In this document: one piece after another, positions 1 to 5,699 of the stretch
Position numbering within the stretch: the first letter of the stretch is position 1
Layout of the letters: each line of letters starts with the position of its first letter
Source of the DNA: Hyphomicrobiales bacterium
GTDB taxonomy: Bacteria > Pseudomonadota > Alphaproteobacteria > Rhizobiales > Xanthobacteraceae
Assembly: GCA_016201085.1 (NCBI GenBank)
Contig: JACQDO010000369.1
Coordinates: 1 to 8,203, forward strand
Length of the DNA: 8,203 nt
Reading direction: 5' to 3'
Notes under the pieces: generated by a model
Told to the model about the DNA's origin: nothing
The model's database searches: none
Seen by the model: only the letters and a program-made list of their open reading frames with translations
Program-made: the position numbers and the translations under genes

Positions 1-70
1 CCCCGGATTCCAGCGCCACATCAAGCGCTTCCGGGGTCTTGAGGCCGCAGATTTTGATCAAGAGGGGCAT
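1..70 (-). CDS. trpF: Phosphoribosylanthranilate isomerase, N-terminal 23 codons (runs off the left edge)
   Basis: TrpF catalyses the Amadori rearrangement of N-(5-phosphoribosyl)anthranilate to CdRP, a cytoplasmic step of tryptophan synthesis. The visible protein begins MPLLIKICGLKTPEALDVAL. The KICG(L)xxPE segment is the hallmark first beta strand of the TrpF TIM barrel, with the catalytic cysteine at residue 8. The ATG at 70-68 is chosen because the signature starts at once and because its A is also the last base of the upstream hepT stop codon (TAATG). A weak purine-rich stretch (GAGAAG) lies upstream inside hepT. Known context: trpF commonly follows lapA in this order of bacteria; here a toxin-antitoxin pair has come between them. 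Its translation is probably coupled to hepT. The rest of the gene is outside the window, so whether it is intact cannot be judged. Confidence 0.9.
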   Translation of the reverse strand, partial: MPLLIKICGLKTPEALDVALESG

Positions 71-414
71 TATTTTATCTTCTCTATTAGCCGGTCTATC
101 GACAATACCAGGGCAGAAACGTCAGCCTGTGCGATACGCAATATGATTTGGCTCTCAATGCGCCAATAGCCATGCACCAGCCTGTTCCGTAAGCCATTGA
201 TAGCAGTCCAGGGGATTTTAGGCGCAAGAGCTTGCACGTCTCTTGGAACCTGGTTCAACGCCTCGCCGACCACAATAAGATAGAAGCATACGGCAAAGCG
301 GGTTCGGCCATCGCCGTCGAACGACTCCCGACTTAGACCGTTGGTAAATTTCCGGGCTTCCAGTGCGTGATCGCGTGCTTCACTCAGCCACTCCAGCGCC
401 GACCGATCGTTCAT
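70..414 (-). CDS. hepT: HepT-like (DUF86) RNase toxin of an MntA/HepT toxin-antitoxin pair
   Basis: 114 residues, typical for the DUF86/HepT family of HEPN-fold ribonucleases. The active-site motif RX4HXY is intact as RNRLVHGY: Arg76, His81 and Tyr83. In studied systems the Tyr is the residue AMPylated by the MntA antitoxin, and Arg/His form the RNase centre. The protein looks all-helical, with a basic, Ile-rich C-terminus. The ATG at 414-412 overlaps the stop of the upstream nucleotidyltransferase-like gene (ATGA), and its own TAA overlaps the trpF ATG by one base. G+C is about 53 percent by hand count, well below the flanking core genes, which suggests horizontal acquisition. Family assignment is firm; whether it is an active toxin is inferred from the motif only. 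Confidence 0.85.
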   Translation of the reverse strand: MNDRSALEWLSEARDHALEARKFTNGLSRESFDGDGRTRFAVCFYLIVVGEALNQVPRDVQALAPKIPWTAINGLRNRLVHGYWRIESQIILRIAQADVSALVLSIDRLIEKIK

Positions 415-704
415 ATCGGCGTTAGCCCGTCGAGAACGCGCTTTTCGTCGTTGCCACGCAATTCGCTGCGTAGAACGATACCGACCGGACGCCCGAGCCG
501 ATCCGAGAGGTCGGCTTCGGCGCCGGCCACGCCGAGGTATGACAGGCCCTCGCGCTTTTCCGCAAGCAAGTCGACGGCATCCTCGCCGAACACATGCGGC
601 GCACTGCCGCGCTCCAATAGCCCGACAAACCGCAAGGGGAATTTCTCCTCCACGGCATGCAAGTGGGTCAGCAGGATTCGGCGGTCGATGTTCTGGATAT
701 TCAT
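411..704 (-). CDS. MntA-like minimal nucleotidyltransferase antitoxin, catalytic motifs degenerate
   Basis: 97 residues, the size of MntA-type minimal nucleotidyltransferases, and overlapping hepT by ATGA as such antitoxins do. The fold is recognisable: a helix (HLHAVEEKF), the strand-turn RFVGLLERG, the segment GEDAVDLLAE, a Leu/Ala-rich helix, then LGRPVGIVLRSEL and a short RVLDGLTPI tail matching the family's usual RILxEAVPL ending. The active site appears lost: the GS of GSX10DXD is Gly28-Leu29, the DXD is respaced to Asp42-Ala-Val-Asp45, and the third carboxylate, normally the Asp of a VDLV-like strand, is Gly75. The ATG at 704 is chosen because GAGG lies 7 bases upstream and the protein then has normal family length; the open frame continues to 776 but adds non-family sequence. 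It follows lapA by 68 bases. It may act by binding rather than AMPylation. Confidence 0.7.
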   Translation of the reverse strand: MNIQNIDRRILLTHLHAVEEKFPLRFVGLLERGSAPHVFGEDAVDLLAEKREGLSYLGVAGAEADLSDRLGRPVGIVLRSELRGNDEKRVLDGLTPI

Positions 705-772
705 GGCGAAACCTCGCCTTGATTTATAGCACATCGGGGACTTGCTTGAAACTCGGCCTGCAACCGGCCGTG

Positions 773-1144
773 TCAAGGCCCCGGCGGCGCGATGATCGGC
801 AACGGCGTCGGCTCCGTCGGCGATGGCGCAGGACTGCGATAGCCGTCGCGCGCGTTCCTGAGCTCCATTTCCTGCCTAAGGCTGCGCAGCTCGGCATCGA
901 GCCGGCGCGCATTGCGCCGCCATTTGCCCTGGCCGAGCCAGGCGGCGAAGCCGCCGACCAGGACGCCGAGAATCAGTACGGCGAAAATCACCGCGAACAG
1001 CGGCAGGGTCGCGGCATAGGCCGGCGCGGTCGCGGAGAACGGATCGAACGACACCGTCACCGCCTGCCGGTTGGCCACGGCGAAGGCGACGAGCACCGCC
1101 GCCAGCGGAACCACGATGATGGTCGTGACAATTTTGCGGAACAT
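773..1144 (-). CDS. lapA: LapA family (DUF1049) inner-membrane protein
   Basis: 123 residues with the LapA plan: a first membrane helix at about 5-24 (IVTTIIVVPLAAVLVAFAVA), the NRQAVTVSFDPF linker (family pattern N....V.(V/L)..P), a second helix at about 46-69 ending in a Gly-rich turn and Trp, then a charged, probably coiled-coil cytoplasmic segment at about 74-98 and a Pro-rich tail. In Escherichia coli LapA works with LapB in controlling LpxC and lipopolysaccharide; in alphaproteobacteria the role is less clear, so only the family is asserted. The ATG at 1144 is preferred over an upstream one at 1213, because the family starts with the short basic N-terminus MFRK and the upstream extension is encoded by a palindromic repeat. 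A purine-rich GGAAG/GAGAAG precedes the start. It normally follows ihfB closely, but here 535 bases intervene. Confidence 0.85.
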   Translation of the reverse strand: MFRKIVTTIIVVPLAAVLVAFAVANRQAVTVSFDPFSATAPAYAATLPLFAVIFAVLILGVLVGGFAAWLGQGKWRRNARRLDAELRSLRQEMELRNARDGYRSPAPSPTEPTPLPIIAPPGP

Positions 1145-1155
1145 GGGCTTCTCGG

Positions 1156-1212
1156 CTTCCGTGTCCCGGACGCGGTGCAGCACGAAGTGATGCACCGCTG
1201 ATCCGGGACCCA
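1156..1212 (-). repeat. Palindromic intergenic repeat, copy A (inverted)
   Basis: On the minus strand it begins TGGGTCCCGG and ends CCGGGACACGGAAG. The outer arms pair exactly (1163-1170 with 1202-1209), a second 8-bp stem pairs 1172-1179 with 1191-1198, and a CAC/GTG tip closes over GAA. It belongs to the same family as the copies at 1236, 1617 and 3101 but lies in the opposite orientation. It ends 11 bases before the lapA start codon, so it would form a strong hairpin in mRNA just upstream of the lapA ribosome binding site. Confidence 0.85.
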
Positions 1213-1235
1213 TTCATTCGCTCTTACATAGCATC

Positions 1236-1290
1236 TGGGTCCCGGGTCTGCAGCGCAATACTTCGCATTGCGCTGCGCCCGGGACACGAG
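1236..1290 (+). repeat. Palindromic intergenic repeat, copy B
   Basis: The sequence runs from TGGGTCCCGG to CCCGGGACACGAG. The outer arms 1239-1246 and 1278-1285 are perfect complements, and a 9-bp inner stem pairs 1251-1259 with 1267-1275. The inner stem differs in sequence from copy A yet still pairs. It ends one base from the stop codon of the minus-strand GIY-YIG pseudogene, and with copy C (same orientation) brackets that pseudogene. Confidence 0.85.
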
Positions 1291-1291
1291 C

Positions 1292-1575
1292 CTAGAGTTC
1301 GCCGGACAAATCTTTCCAATCCGGGTTATCCTTTTCGATCAACTGAATCTTCCAGGCGCGACGCCAATGTTTTAGCGTGCGTTCTCGCGCGCGGGCTTCT
1401 AAGATTGAAGAATATTCTTCGACATTACCAAGCGGTCGACGCCGTATGTCCGCGTAAATCCCGGTACCAATTTTTGCTTATGCGCTTCGATACGGCGGCT
1501 TAGATCGCTGGTCACCCCCACATAGAGGGTCCCATTCCGCTTGCTTGCGAGGATGTAGACGAAATATCGGTCCAT
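1292..1575 (-). pseudogene. GIY-YIG nuclease family protein, disrupted by a one-base deletion
   Basis: The first frame (1575-1399, 58 codons) reads MDRYFVYILASKRNGTLYVG and continues VTSDLSRRIEAHK: the GIY-YIG core, with Tyr7, the YVG of the second motif half (18-20) and the catalytic-type Arg27/28. After residue 50 (DRLV) the family sequence jumps frame: the continuation VEEYSSILEARARERTLKHW, then RRAWKIQLIEKDNPDW and so on to a TAG at 1294-1292, is read one base out of step. Restoring one base near 1424-1427 gives a 94-residue protein, the normal length for this small YhbQ-like (UPF0213) family. The break separates the catalytic Arg from the catalytic Glu, so neither part should be active. 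G+C is about 52 percent by hand count, lower than neighbours, and palindromic repeats flank it on both sides. No clear ribosome binding site is visible. A sequencing error is the main alternative to genuine decay. Confidence 0.88.
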
Positions 1576-1616
1576 ATTGGACCATCAAAAGATCAAAGCG
1601 CTGCGCGCGTTTATCC

Positions 1617-1676
1617 TGGGTCCCGGATCATCGCTCCCCCGGATCAAGTCCGGGGTCGCTCGTCCGGGACACGAAG
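1617..1676 (+). repeat. Palindromic intergenic repeat, copy C (substituted core)
   Basis: The arms match the family (TGGGTCCCGGA at the left, TCCGGGACACGAAG at the right; 1620-1627 pairs with 1663-1670). The core is different: a separate hairpin, CCCCGGA at 1637-1643 over TCAAG with TCCGGGG at 1649-1655. The CCGGATCAAGTCCGG core resembles another common alphaproteobacterial palindrome, so this copy looks like a mosaic. It ends three bases from the ihfB stop codon and may act in 3-prime end formation for ihfB mRNA. Confidence 0.8.
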
Positions 1677-1679
1677 GCC

Positions 1680-1970
1680 TTACACCACCCCGGTCTTGTT
1701 CAGCCGCTCGCGCATTTCCTTGCCGGTCTTGAAGAACGGCACCGACTTCTGCTCGACCGAGACATGCGCGCCGGTACGCGGGTTACGGCCGGTGCGGGCC
1801 GGCCGGTGCTTGACCGAGAAGGCGCCGAAGCCGCGCAGCTCGACGCGGTCGCCCTGCGCCATGGCGCCGGTAATCTCGCCGAGAATGGCGTTGACGATGT
1901 TCTCGACATCGCGCTGGTAGAGATGGGGGTTCTGGGCGGCAATTCGTTGCACGAGCTCGGACTTGATCAT
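1680..1970 (-). CDS. ihfB: Integration host factor beta subunit
   Basis: 96 residues of the bacterial HU/IHF fold. IHF-beta pairs with IHF-alpha to bend DNA sharply at specific sites, acting in nucleoid structure, promoters, replication and recombination. Seen here: the N-terminal helices ([20 protein letters not shown]), the [11 protein letters not shown] strand, and the beta-arm motif GRNPRTG with the intercalating proline at residue 64, then [14 protein letters not shown]. The start MIKSEL and the Arg-rich arm favour IHF-beta over HU, whose members usually start MNK. The ATG at 1970 gives the exact family length and has AAGGCGG upstream; the open frame reaches 2012 but the extra 14 residues overlap sppA. 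It lies 17 bases behind sppA, so the two are co-transcribed and closely spaced. Confidence 0.96.
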   Translation of the reverse strand: MIKSELVQRIAAQNPHLYQRDVENIVNAILGEITGAMAQGDRVELRGFGAFSVKHRPARTGRNPRTGAHVSVEQKSVPFFKTGKEMRERLNKTGVV

Positions 1971-1987
1971 CGATGCCGCCTTGCTGC

Positions 1988-2962
1988 TCAGTTGGAGGCG
2001 GCAGGGTGCCAAAGCGCCAAGAGACCGTCAAGGTTCAGCCGCTCGATTGCTTGCACCGCACCCCACTCCTCGATGCGCTGCGCAATGGCGGAAAGGCCAA
2101 CCGCCTGGAAGGTCCAGGCCGCCACGTGCAGGAAGGAAAGCTCGCCAAAGCGCGGCTGGAGCGAATAATCCCGCACCGGCGTAGTGGCCGGCACGTTCTT
2201 GGCCTTTTCCAGCCAGGCCAGCGCGGTCCTTTCGTTGCCCAGGCTGTCGACCAGCTTCAAGCCTATCGCCTGGCGGCCGGTGAAGACGCGGCCGTCGGCT
2301 ACGCGCGCGAGCTGGGTGTCGTCCAGTCGGCGGCGCTCCTTCACCAGACCTTTGAACCAGGCATAGGAGTCGAGCACGATCGCCTCGATGGCCGCGCGCG
2401 CTTCCGGGCTGGTCGGCTCGAAGCCGTTGGGCGCGGCCTTGAGCGGCGACGATTTGATCTCCTCGACCTTGACGCCGATGGTCTTGAGCACCTCGGTGAA
2501 GTTCGGATACTGGAACAGCACGCCGATCGAGCCGACCAGCGAGGTGTCTTGCGCCACGATGTGTTCGGACGACAGCGCCGCGATATAGGCGCCAGAGGCG
2601 GCCAGCCCGTCGACCACCACCACCATCGGCTTTTTCGCCTGTAGTTCGCGCAGCGAGGCGTAAAGCTGCTCGGAGCCGGCGGTGGTGCCGCCCGGACTGT
2701 CGAGATGCACAATCACCGCGCGCGCGCGCGACTTGCCCAGGCGCTCCAGCGCCTCGACGCGATCCTGATTGTTGCGGATCAGGCCCTGCACCTTGATGCG
2801 GGCGATGTAGTCGCCGGCCGGGAAGAACCGGCTGCGCGAGGTCAGCGCGAGCGCGGCGACGACAACCGCGAGCAGGACGATCGCGATCGCGCTGACGCGC
2901 CAGAAGGTAAGCTTGCGCCGCAGGCGGCGGCGATCGACGATGGCATCGGCATCGAGCGACAT
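1988..2962 (-). CDS. sppA: Signal peptide peptidase SppA, short (36-kDa) type, family S49
   Basis: 324 residues, matching the single-domain SppA of Bacillus and alphaproteobacteria rather than the 618-residue tandem-domain E. coli form. SppA degrades signal peptides left in the membrane after secretion. The order seen is: a basic N-terminus with RRRLRRK (residues 11-17), one membrane helix at about 23-41 placing the protease outside the cytoplasm, HLDSPGG (86-92), the catalytic serine in LAASGAY (Ser123), VGSIGV (143-148), the general-base lysine in IKSSPLKA (Lys175, forming a Ser/Lys dyad), and the late [17 protein letters not shown] segment (226-242). The ATG at 2962 has a strong AAGGAG 7 bases upstream. 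It is the first gene after the rpsA terminator, so it probably heads the sppA-ihfB-lapA unit. A (CG)7 tract at 2717-2730 encodes part of SRARAV. Confidence 0.95.
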   Translation of the reverse strand: MSLDADAIVDRRRLRRKLTFWRVSAIAIVLLAVVVAALALTSRSRFFPAGDYIARIKVQGLIRNNQDRVEALERLGKSRARAVIVHLDSPGGTTAGSEQLYASLRELQAKKPMVVVVDGLAASGAYIAALSSEHIVAQDTSLVGSIGVLFQYPNFTEVLKTIGVKVEEIKSSPLKAAPNGFEPTSPEARAAIEAIVLDSYAWFKGLVKERRRLDDTQLARVADGRVFTGRQAIGLKLVDSLGNERTALAWLEKAKNVPATTPVRDYSLQPRFGELSFLHVAAWTFQAVGLSAIAQRIEEWGAVQAIERLNLDGLLALWHPAASN

Positions 2963-3036
2963 GGCAGCGCTCCTTTTGCGACTCGTGGTTCAATCATAAC
3001 GCACCGCGGGTCATTTCACCTCTCCCCTCGGCGCAA

Positions 3037-3070
3037 AACAAAACCCCCAGGGCGCAAACCCCGGGGGTTT
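3037..3070 (-). terminator. Rho-independent terminator after rpsA
   Basis: On the minus strand an 8-bp stem AAACCCCC/GGGGGTTT (3070-3063 with 3048-3041), with a small inner GGG/CCC pairing, is followed directly by a T-rich run, TTTTGTTTTG. This is a classic intrinsic terminator read from rpsA. It separates the aroA-cmk-rpsA transcript from sppA downstream. Confidence 0.88.
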
Positions 3071-3100
3071 CGGTATTATCTGGCGTGCCCCGGATGAGGC

Positions 3101-3158
3101 TGGGTCCCGGGTCCTGCAGCGCAACACTATCGTGCTGCGCTGCGCCCGGGACACGAAG
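3101..3158 (+). repeat. Palindromic intergenic repeat, copy D
   Basis: It starts TGGGTCCCGGG and ends CCCGGGACACGAAG. The outer arms 3104-3111 and 3145-3152 pair perfectly, GCAGCGCA (3116-3123) pairs with TGCGCTGC (3136-3143), and a CAC/GTG tip closes over TATC. It lies 6 bases past the rpsA stop codon and before the rpsA terminator, so the rpsA 3-prime untranslated region carries two strong hairpins in series. It is closest in sequence to copy B. Confidence 0.85.
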
Positions 3159-3164
3159 ACGTGC

Positions 3165-4862
3165 TTATTCGCCGGTCTTTTCGCTCTCGCCGGCCCGCTG
3201 CTTGAGCGCGGCGCCCAGGATATCGCCCAGCGAAGCACCCGAGTCGGCCGAGCCGAATTGCGCCAGGGCTTCCTTCTCCTCGGCCACTTCCAGGGCCTTG
3301 ATCGAGACGGCGACCTTGTGGGTCTTGCGATCGAACTGGGTGACGCGGGCGTCGACCTTCTGACCGACCGCGAAACGCTCGGGGTTCTGGTCGCCGCGTT
3401 CGCGCGCCAGTTCCGAGCGCTTGATGAACGAAGTGAGGTCGGTGCCGGTGATCTTGACCTCGAGGCCGGCCTCCTTCACTTCGGTCACTTCGCAGGTCAC
3501 CACCGATCCCTTCTTGAGATCGCCGGCGGTGGCCATCGGATCGCCGGCCAGCTGCTTGATGCCGAGCGAGATGCGCTCCTTCTCGACGTCGACGTCGAGC
3601 ACCTGCGCCTTCACCATGTCGCCCTTCTTGTATTCCTCGATCACCTGCTCGCCCGGGCGCTTCCAGTCGAGATCGGAGAGGTGGACCATGCCGTCGACGT
3701 CGCCGTCGAGGCCGAGGAACAGGCCGAACTCGGTCTTGTTCTTGACCTCGCCCTCGACCGTCGAACCCGGCGGATGCTTCTCGACGAAGACCTCCCACGG
3801 ATTGCGCATGGTCTGCTTGAGGCCGAGCGAGATGCGGCGCTTGACCGGATCGACTTCCAGGATCTGCACTTCCACTTCCTGCGAGGTGGAGACGATCTTG
3901 CCGGGGTGCACGTTCTTCTTGGTCCACGACATTTCGGAGACGTGGATCAGGCCCTCGATGCCCGGCTCCAGCTCGACGAAGGCGCCGTAGTCGGTGATGT
4001 TGGTGACGCGGCCCTTGAAGCGCGCGGCCACCGGATATTTGGCCTCGATGCCCTGCCACGGATCCTCGAGCAGCTGCTTCATGCCGAGCGAGATGCGATG
4101 GGTCTCGTGGTTGATATTGATGATCTTGACCTTCACCGACTGGCCGATATTGAGCACTTCGGTCGGGTGATTGACCCTGCGCCACGCAATGTCGGTGACA
4201 TGCAGCAGGCCGTCGATGCCGCCCAAATCGACGAAGGCGCCGTAGTCGGTGATGTTCTTGACCACGCCGTCGATGACCTGGCCCTCTTCGAGATTCTGCA
4301 CCAGCTCCTGGCGCTGCTCGGCGCGGGTCTCTTCCAGCACGGTGCGGCGGGAGACCACGATGTTGCCGCGGCGGCGATCCATCTTCAGGATCTGGAACGA
4401 CTGCGGCACGTTCATCAGCGGGGTGACGTCGCGGATCGGGCGGATGTCGACCTGGCTGCGCGGCAGGAAGGCCACGGCGCCGTCGAGATCGACGGTAAAG
4501 CCGCCCTTGACCTGGTTGAAGATGACGCCCGAGACCTTCTCGTTGTTCTTGAAGCCCCAGCTTTCCTCGCGCCGCGCCTTGTCGCGCGACAGCACCGCTT
4601 CGCCGAGCGCATTCTCGACGCGCTCAAGATAGACTTCGACGCTGTCGCCGACCTTCAATTCGTTCGGCCGGCCCGGGGCGGCGAATTCGCGCAGCGCCAC
4701 GCGGCCTTCGGTCTTCAGGCCGACGTCGATGACGGCCATGTCCTTTTCGATACCGACGATGGTGCCCTTGATGACGGCGCCTTCCTGCAGATTGCCGGTA
4801 TGGAAGGACTCTTCGAGCATCGCGGCGAAGTCTTCACGCGAGGGTGCAGCAGCGGTGGCCAT
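3165..4862 (-). CDS. rpsA: 30S ribosomal protein S1
   Basis: 565 residues, the usual length for a six-domain proteobacterial S1. S1 sits on the 30S platform, binds and unfolds mRNA upstream of the start codon and brings it to the decoding site. Six S1 OB-fold domains can be read: about 27-93, 107-173 (the two N-terminal, ribosome-binding and more divergent ones), 194-262, 279-349, 366-436 and 451-521. Domains 3 and 4 carry the repeated NITDYGAFV strand, followed by GLLHVTDI or GLIHVSEM, and domain 5 has the variant NKTEFGLFL. A charged tail follows (EKTGE). The ATG at 4862 has AGGAG 5 bases upstream, a strong site. It lies 198 bases behind cmk, the conserved cmk-rpsA pairing. Two leader hairpins suggest regulation at its own mRNA. 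Confidence 0.97.
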   Translation of the reverse strand: MATAAAPSREDFAAMLEESFHTGNLQEGAVIKGTIVGIEKDMAVIDVGLKTEGRVALREFAAPGRPNELKVGDSVEVYLERVENALGEAVLSRDKARREESWGFKNNEKVSGVIFNQVKGGFTVDLDGAVAFLPRSQVDIRPIRDVTPLMNVPQSFQILKMDRRRGNIVVSRRTVLEETRAEQRQELVQNLEEGQVIDGVVKNITDYGAFVDLGGIDGLLHVTDIAWRRVNHPTEVLNIGQSVKVKIININHETHRISLGMKQLLEDPWQGIEAKYPVAARFKGRVTNITDYGAFVELEPGIEGLIHVSEMSWTKKNVHPGKIVSTSQEVEVQILEVDPVKRRISLGLKQTMRNPWEVFVEKHPPGSTVEGEVKNKTEFGLFLGLDGDVDGMVHLSDLDWKRPGEQVIEEYKKGDMVKAQVLDVDVEKERISLGIKQLAGDPMATAGDLKKGSVVTCEVTEVKEAGLEVKITGTDLTSFIKRSELARERGDQNPERFAVGQKVDARVTQFDRKTHKVAVSIKALEVAEEKEALAQFGSADSGASLGDILGAALKQRAGESEKTGE

Positions 4863-4922
4863 GTAATCTCCTGTTGAGCGGCGCCGGCGGGTTGGAATGG
4901 CGTTCGAAAAGCGCGGGCCGAA

Positions 4923-4966
4923 GGTCTTGCCAAGACCGACAGCGGCCTCCGGAATCCCGGATGGCC
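4923..4966 (-). promoter_or_regulatory. Two stem-loops in the rpsA leader, candidate autoregulatory region
   Basis: Between cmk and rpsA the minus-strand RNA can form two hairpins. The first (4966-4944) is a 9-bp stem, GGCC plus TCCGG against CCGGA plus GGCC, with one bulged base and a GATT loop. The second (4937-4923) is a 6-bp stem GGTCTT/AAGACC over a GGC loop. Both lie upstream of the AGGAG site. In gammaproteobacteria S1 represses its own translation through leader hairpins; that these hairpins do the same is inference. They could also be a partial attenuator after cmk, though no T-run follows either. Confidence 0.4.
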
Positions 4967-5060
4967 GGCGCTAATACCGTGCTTTTGGAACGATTGAACG
5001 TTGCGGGCGCCGATACGGCGAGGCTCGAGCGGGGCTTTGTCCTCCAACAGCGAGGGGCGG

Positions 5061-5699
5061 TCAGTCGCGCCCTCGGCCCGCTCGGGTGGCCTCGACGATG
5101 TCGATGGCGGCCCGGATGGCCGCGTCTATATCCAAATGCGTGGTATCGAGCAAGTGCGCATCCGGTGCTTGTTTTAGGGGGGCGGCGGCGCGGTTCCGGT
5201 CGCGTTCGTCGCGCTTGAGGATATCGGCCAATACGCCGGCATCGGTGATATCCCGCCCGTTTGCCCGGTATTCGGCCGCCCGGCGGCGGGCGCGCACCTC
5301 GGGGGTGGCGGTGACGTAGATTTTGACGTCCGCATCCGGACAGATGACCGTGCCGATATCGCGCCCGTCCAGCACGGCACCGGGCGGTTTGGCGGCGAAA
5401 TCGCGCTGCAAGGTGACCAGCGCCGCCCGCACCTCGGCAATCGCCGACACCACCGAGGCCGCCTCCCCCACCGCCGGGGTCTTGAGCGCCGCCTCGTCGA
5501 AGGCGGCCGGATCGAGCGTCTTGGCGGCGGCGACGGCGGCGGCAACGTCATCGGCACGGCGGCCGGCATCCATCACGCGCTTCGCCACCGCCCGGTAGAG
5601 TAAGCCGGTGTCGAGATGACGCAGGCCGTAATGGGCCGCGAGCTTCTTGCCGAGCGTGCCTTTGCCCGACGCCGCCGGCCCGTCGATGGCGATGATCAT
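5061..5699 (-). CDS. cmk: Cytidylate kinase
   Basis: 212 residues, normal for bacterial CMP/dCMP kinase, which uses ATP to make CDP or dCDP for RNA, DNA and phospholipid precursors. Motifs in order: P-loop GPAASGKGT at 7-15, [11 protein letters not shown] at 29-39, a nucleotide-binding insert with [13 protein letters not shown] at 79-91, LDGRDIGTV at 110-118, [13 protein letters not shown] at 128-140, and the lid motif [13 protein letters not shown] at 163-175 supplying arginines near the phosphates. The ATG at 5699-5697 overlaps the aroA stop as ATGA, indicating translational coupling; aroA-cmk-rpsA is a widely conserved arrangement in proteobacteria. The stop is 198 bases before rpsA. Nothing appears missing from the active site. 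Confidence 0.96.
   Translation of the reverse strand: MIIAIDGPAASGKGTLGKKLAAHYGLRHLDTGLLYRAVAKRVMDAGRRADDVAAAVAAAKTLDPAAFDEAALKTPAVGEAASVVSAIAEVRAALVTLQRDFAAKPPGAVLDGRDIGTVICPDADVKIYVTATPEVRARRRAAEYRANGRDITDAGVLADILKRDERDRNRAAAPLKQAPDAHLLDTTHLDIDAAIRAAIDIVEATRAGRGRD

Noticed and set aside
705..776. A 121-residue version of the MntA-like protein starting at 776
   Set aside because: The start at 704 has GAGG at good spacing and normal family length; the extension is Ser/Arg-rich with no family match and reaches the lapA stop.
539..1201. A 220-codon plus-strand frame opposite the antitoxin and lapA
   Set aside because: Arg/Gly/His-rich shadow of genes with clear families on the other strand; no ribosome binding site or domain.
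1145..1213. A longer lapA with 23 extra N-terminal residues
   Set aside because: The extra residues are encoded by palindromic repeat copy A, and the family begins at the short basic MFRK start with a purine-rich site upstream.
1156..1676. The clustered repeats as a CRISPR array
   Set aside because: Copies differ in orientation, core and spacing, and the space between B and C is a nuclease pseudogene, not spacers; no cas genes are present.
1545..2644. Plus-strand frames (207 and 223 codons) opposite ihfB and sppA
   Set aside because: Shadows of strongly conserved minus-strand genes, with Arg/Gln-rich composition and no motifs.
2963..3036. A promoter for sppA just after the rpsA terminator
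   Set aside because: A start is expected here, but I could not find a -35/-10 pair good enough to report.
3132..4877. A 581-codon open frame on the plus strand covering all of rpsA
   Set aside because: It is antisense to a well-conserved S1 gene. Its His/Asp/Leu-rich product has no domain pattern, and long antisense frames are expected in GC-rich codon-biased genes.
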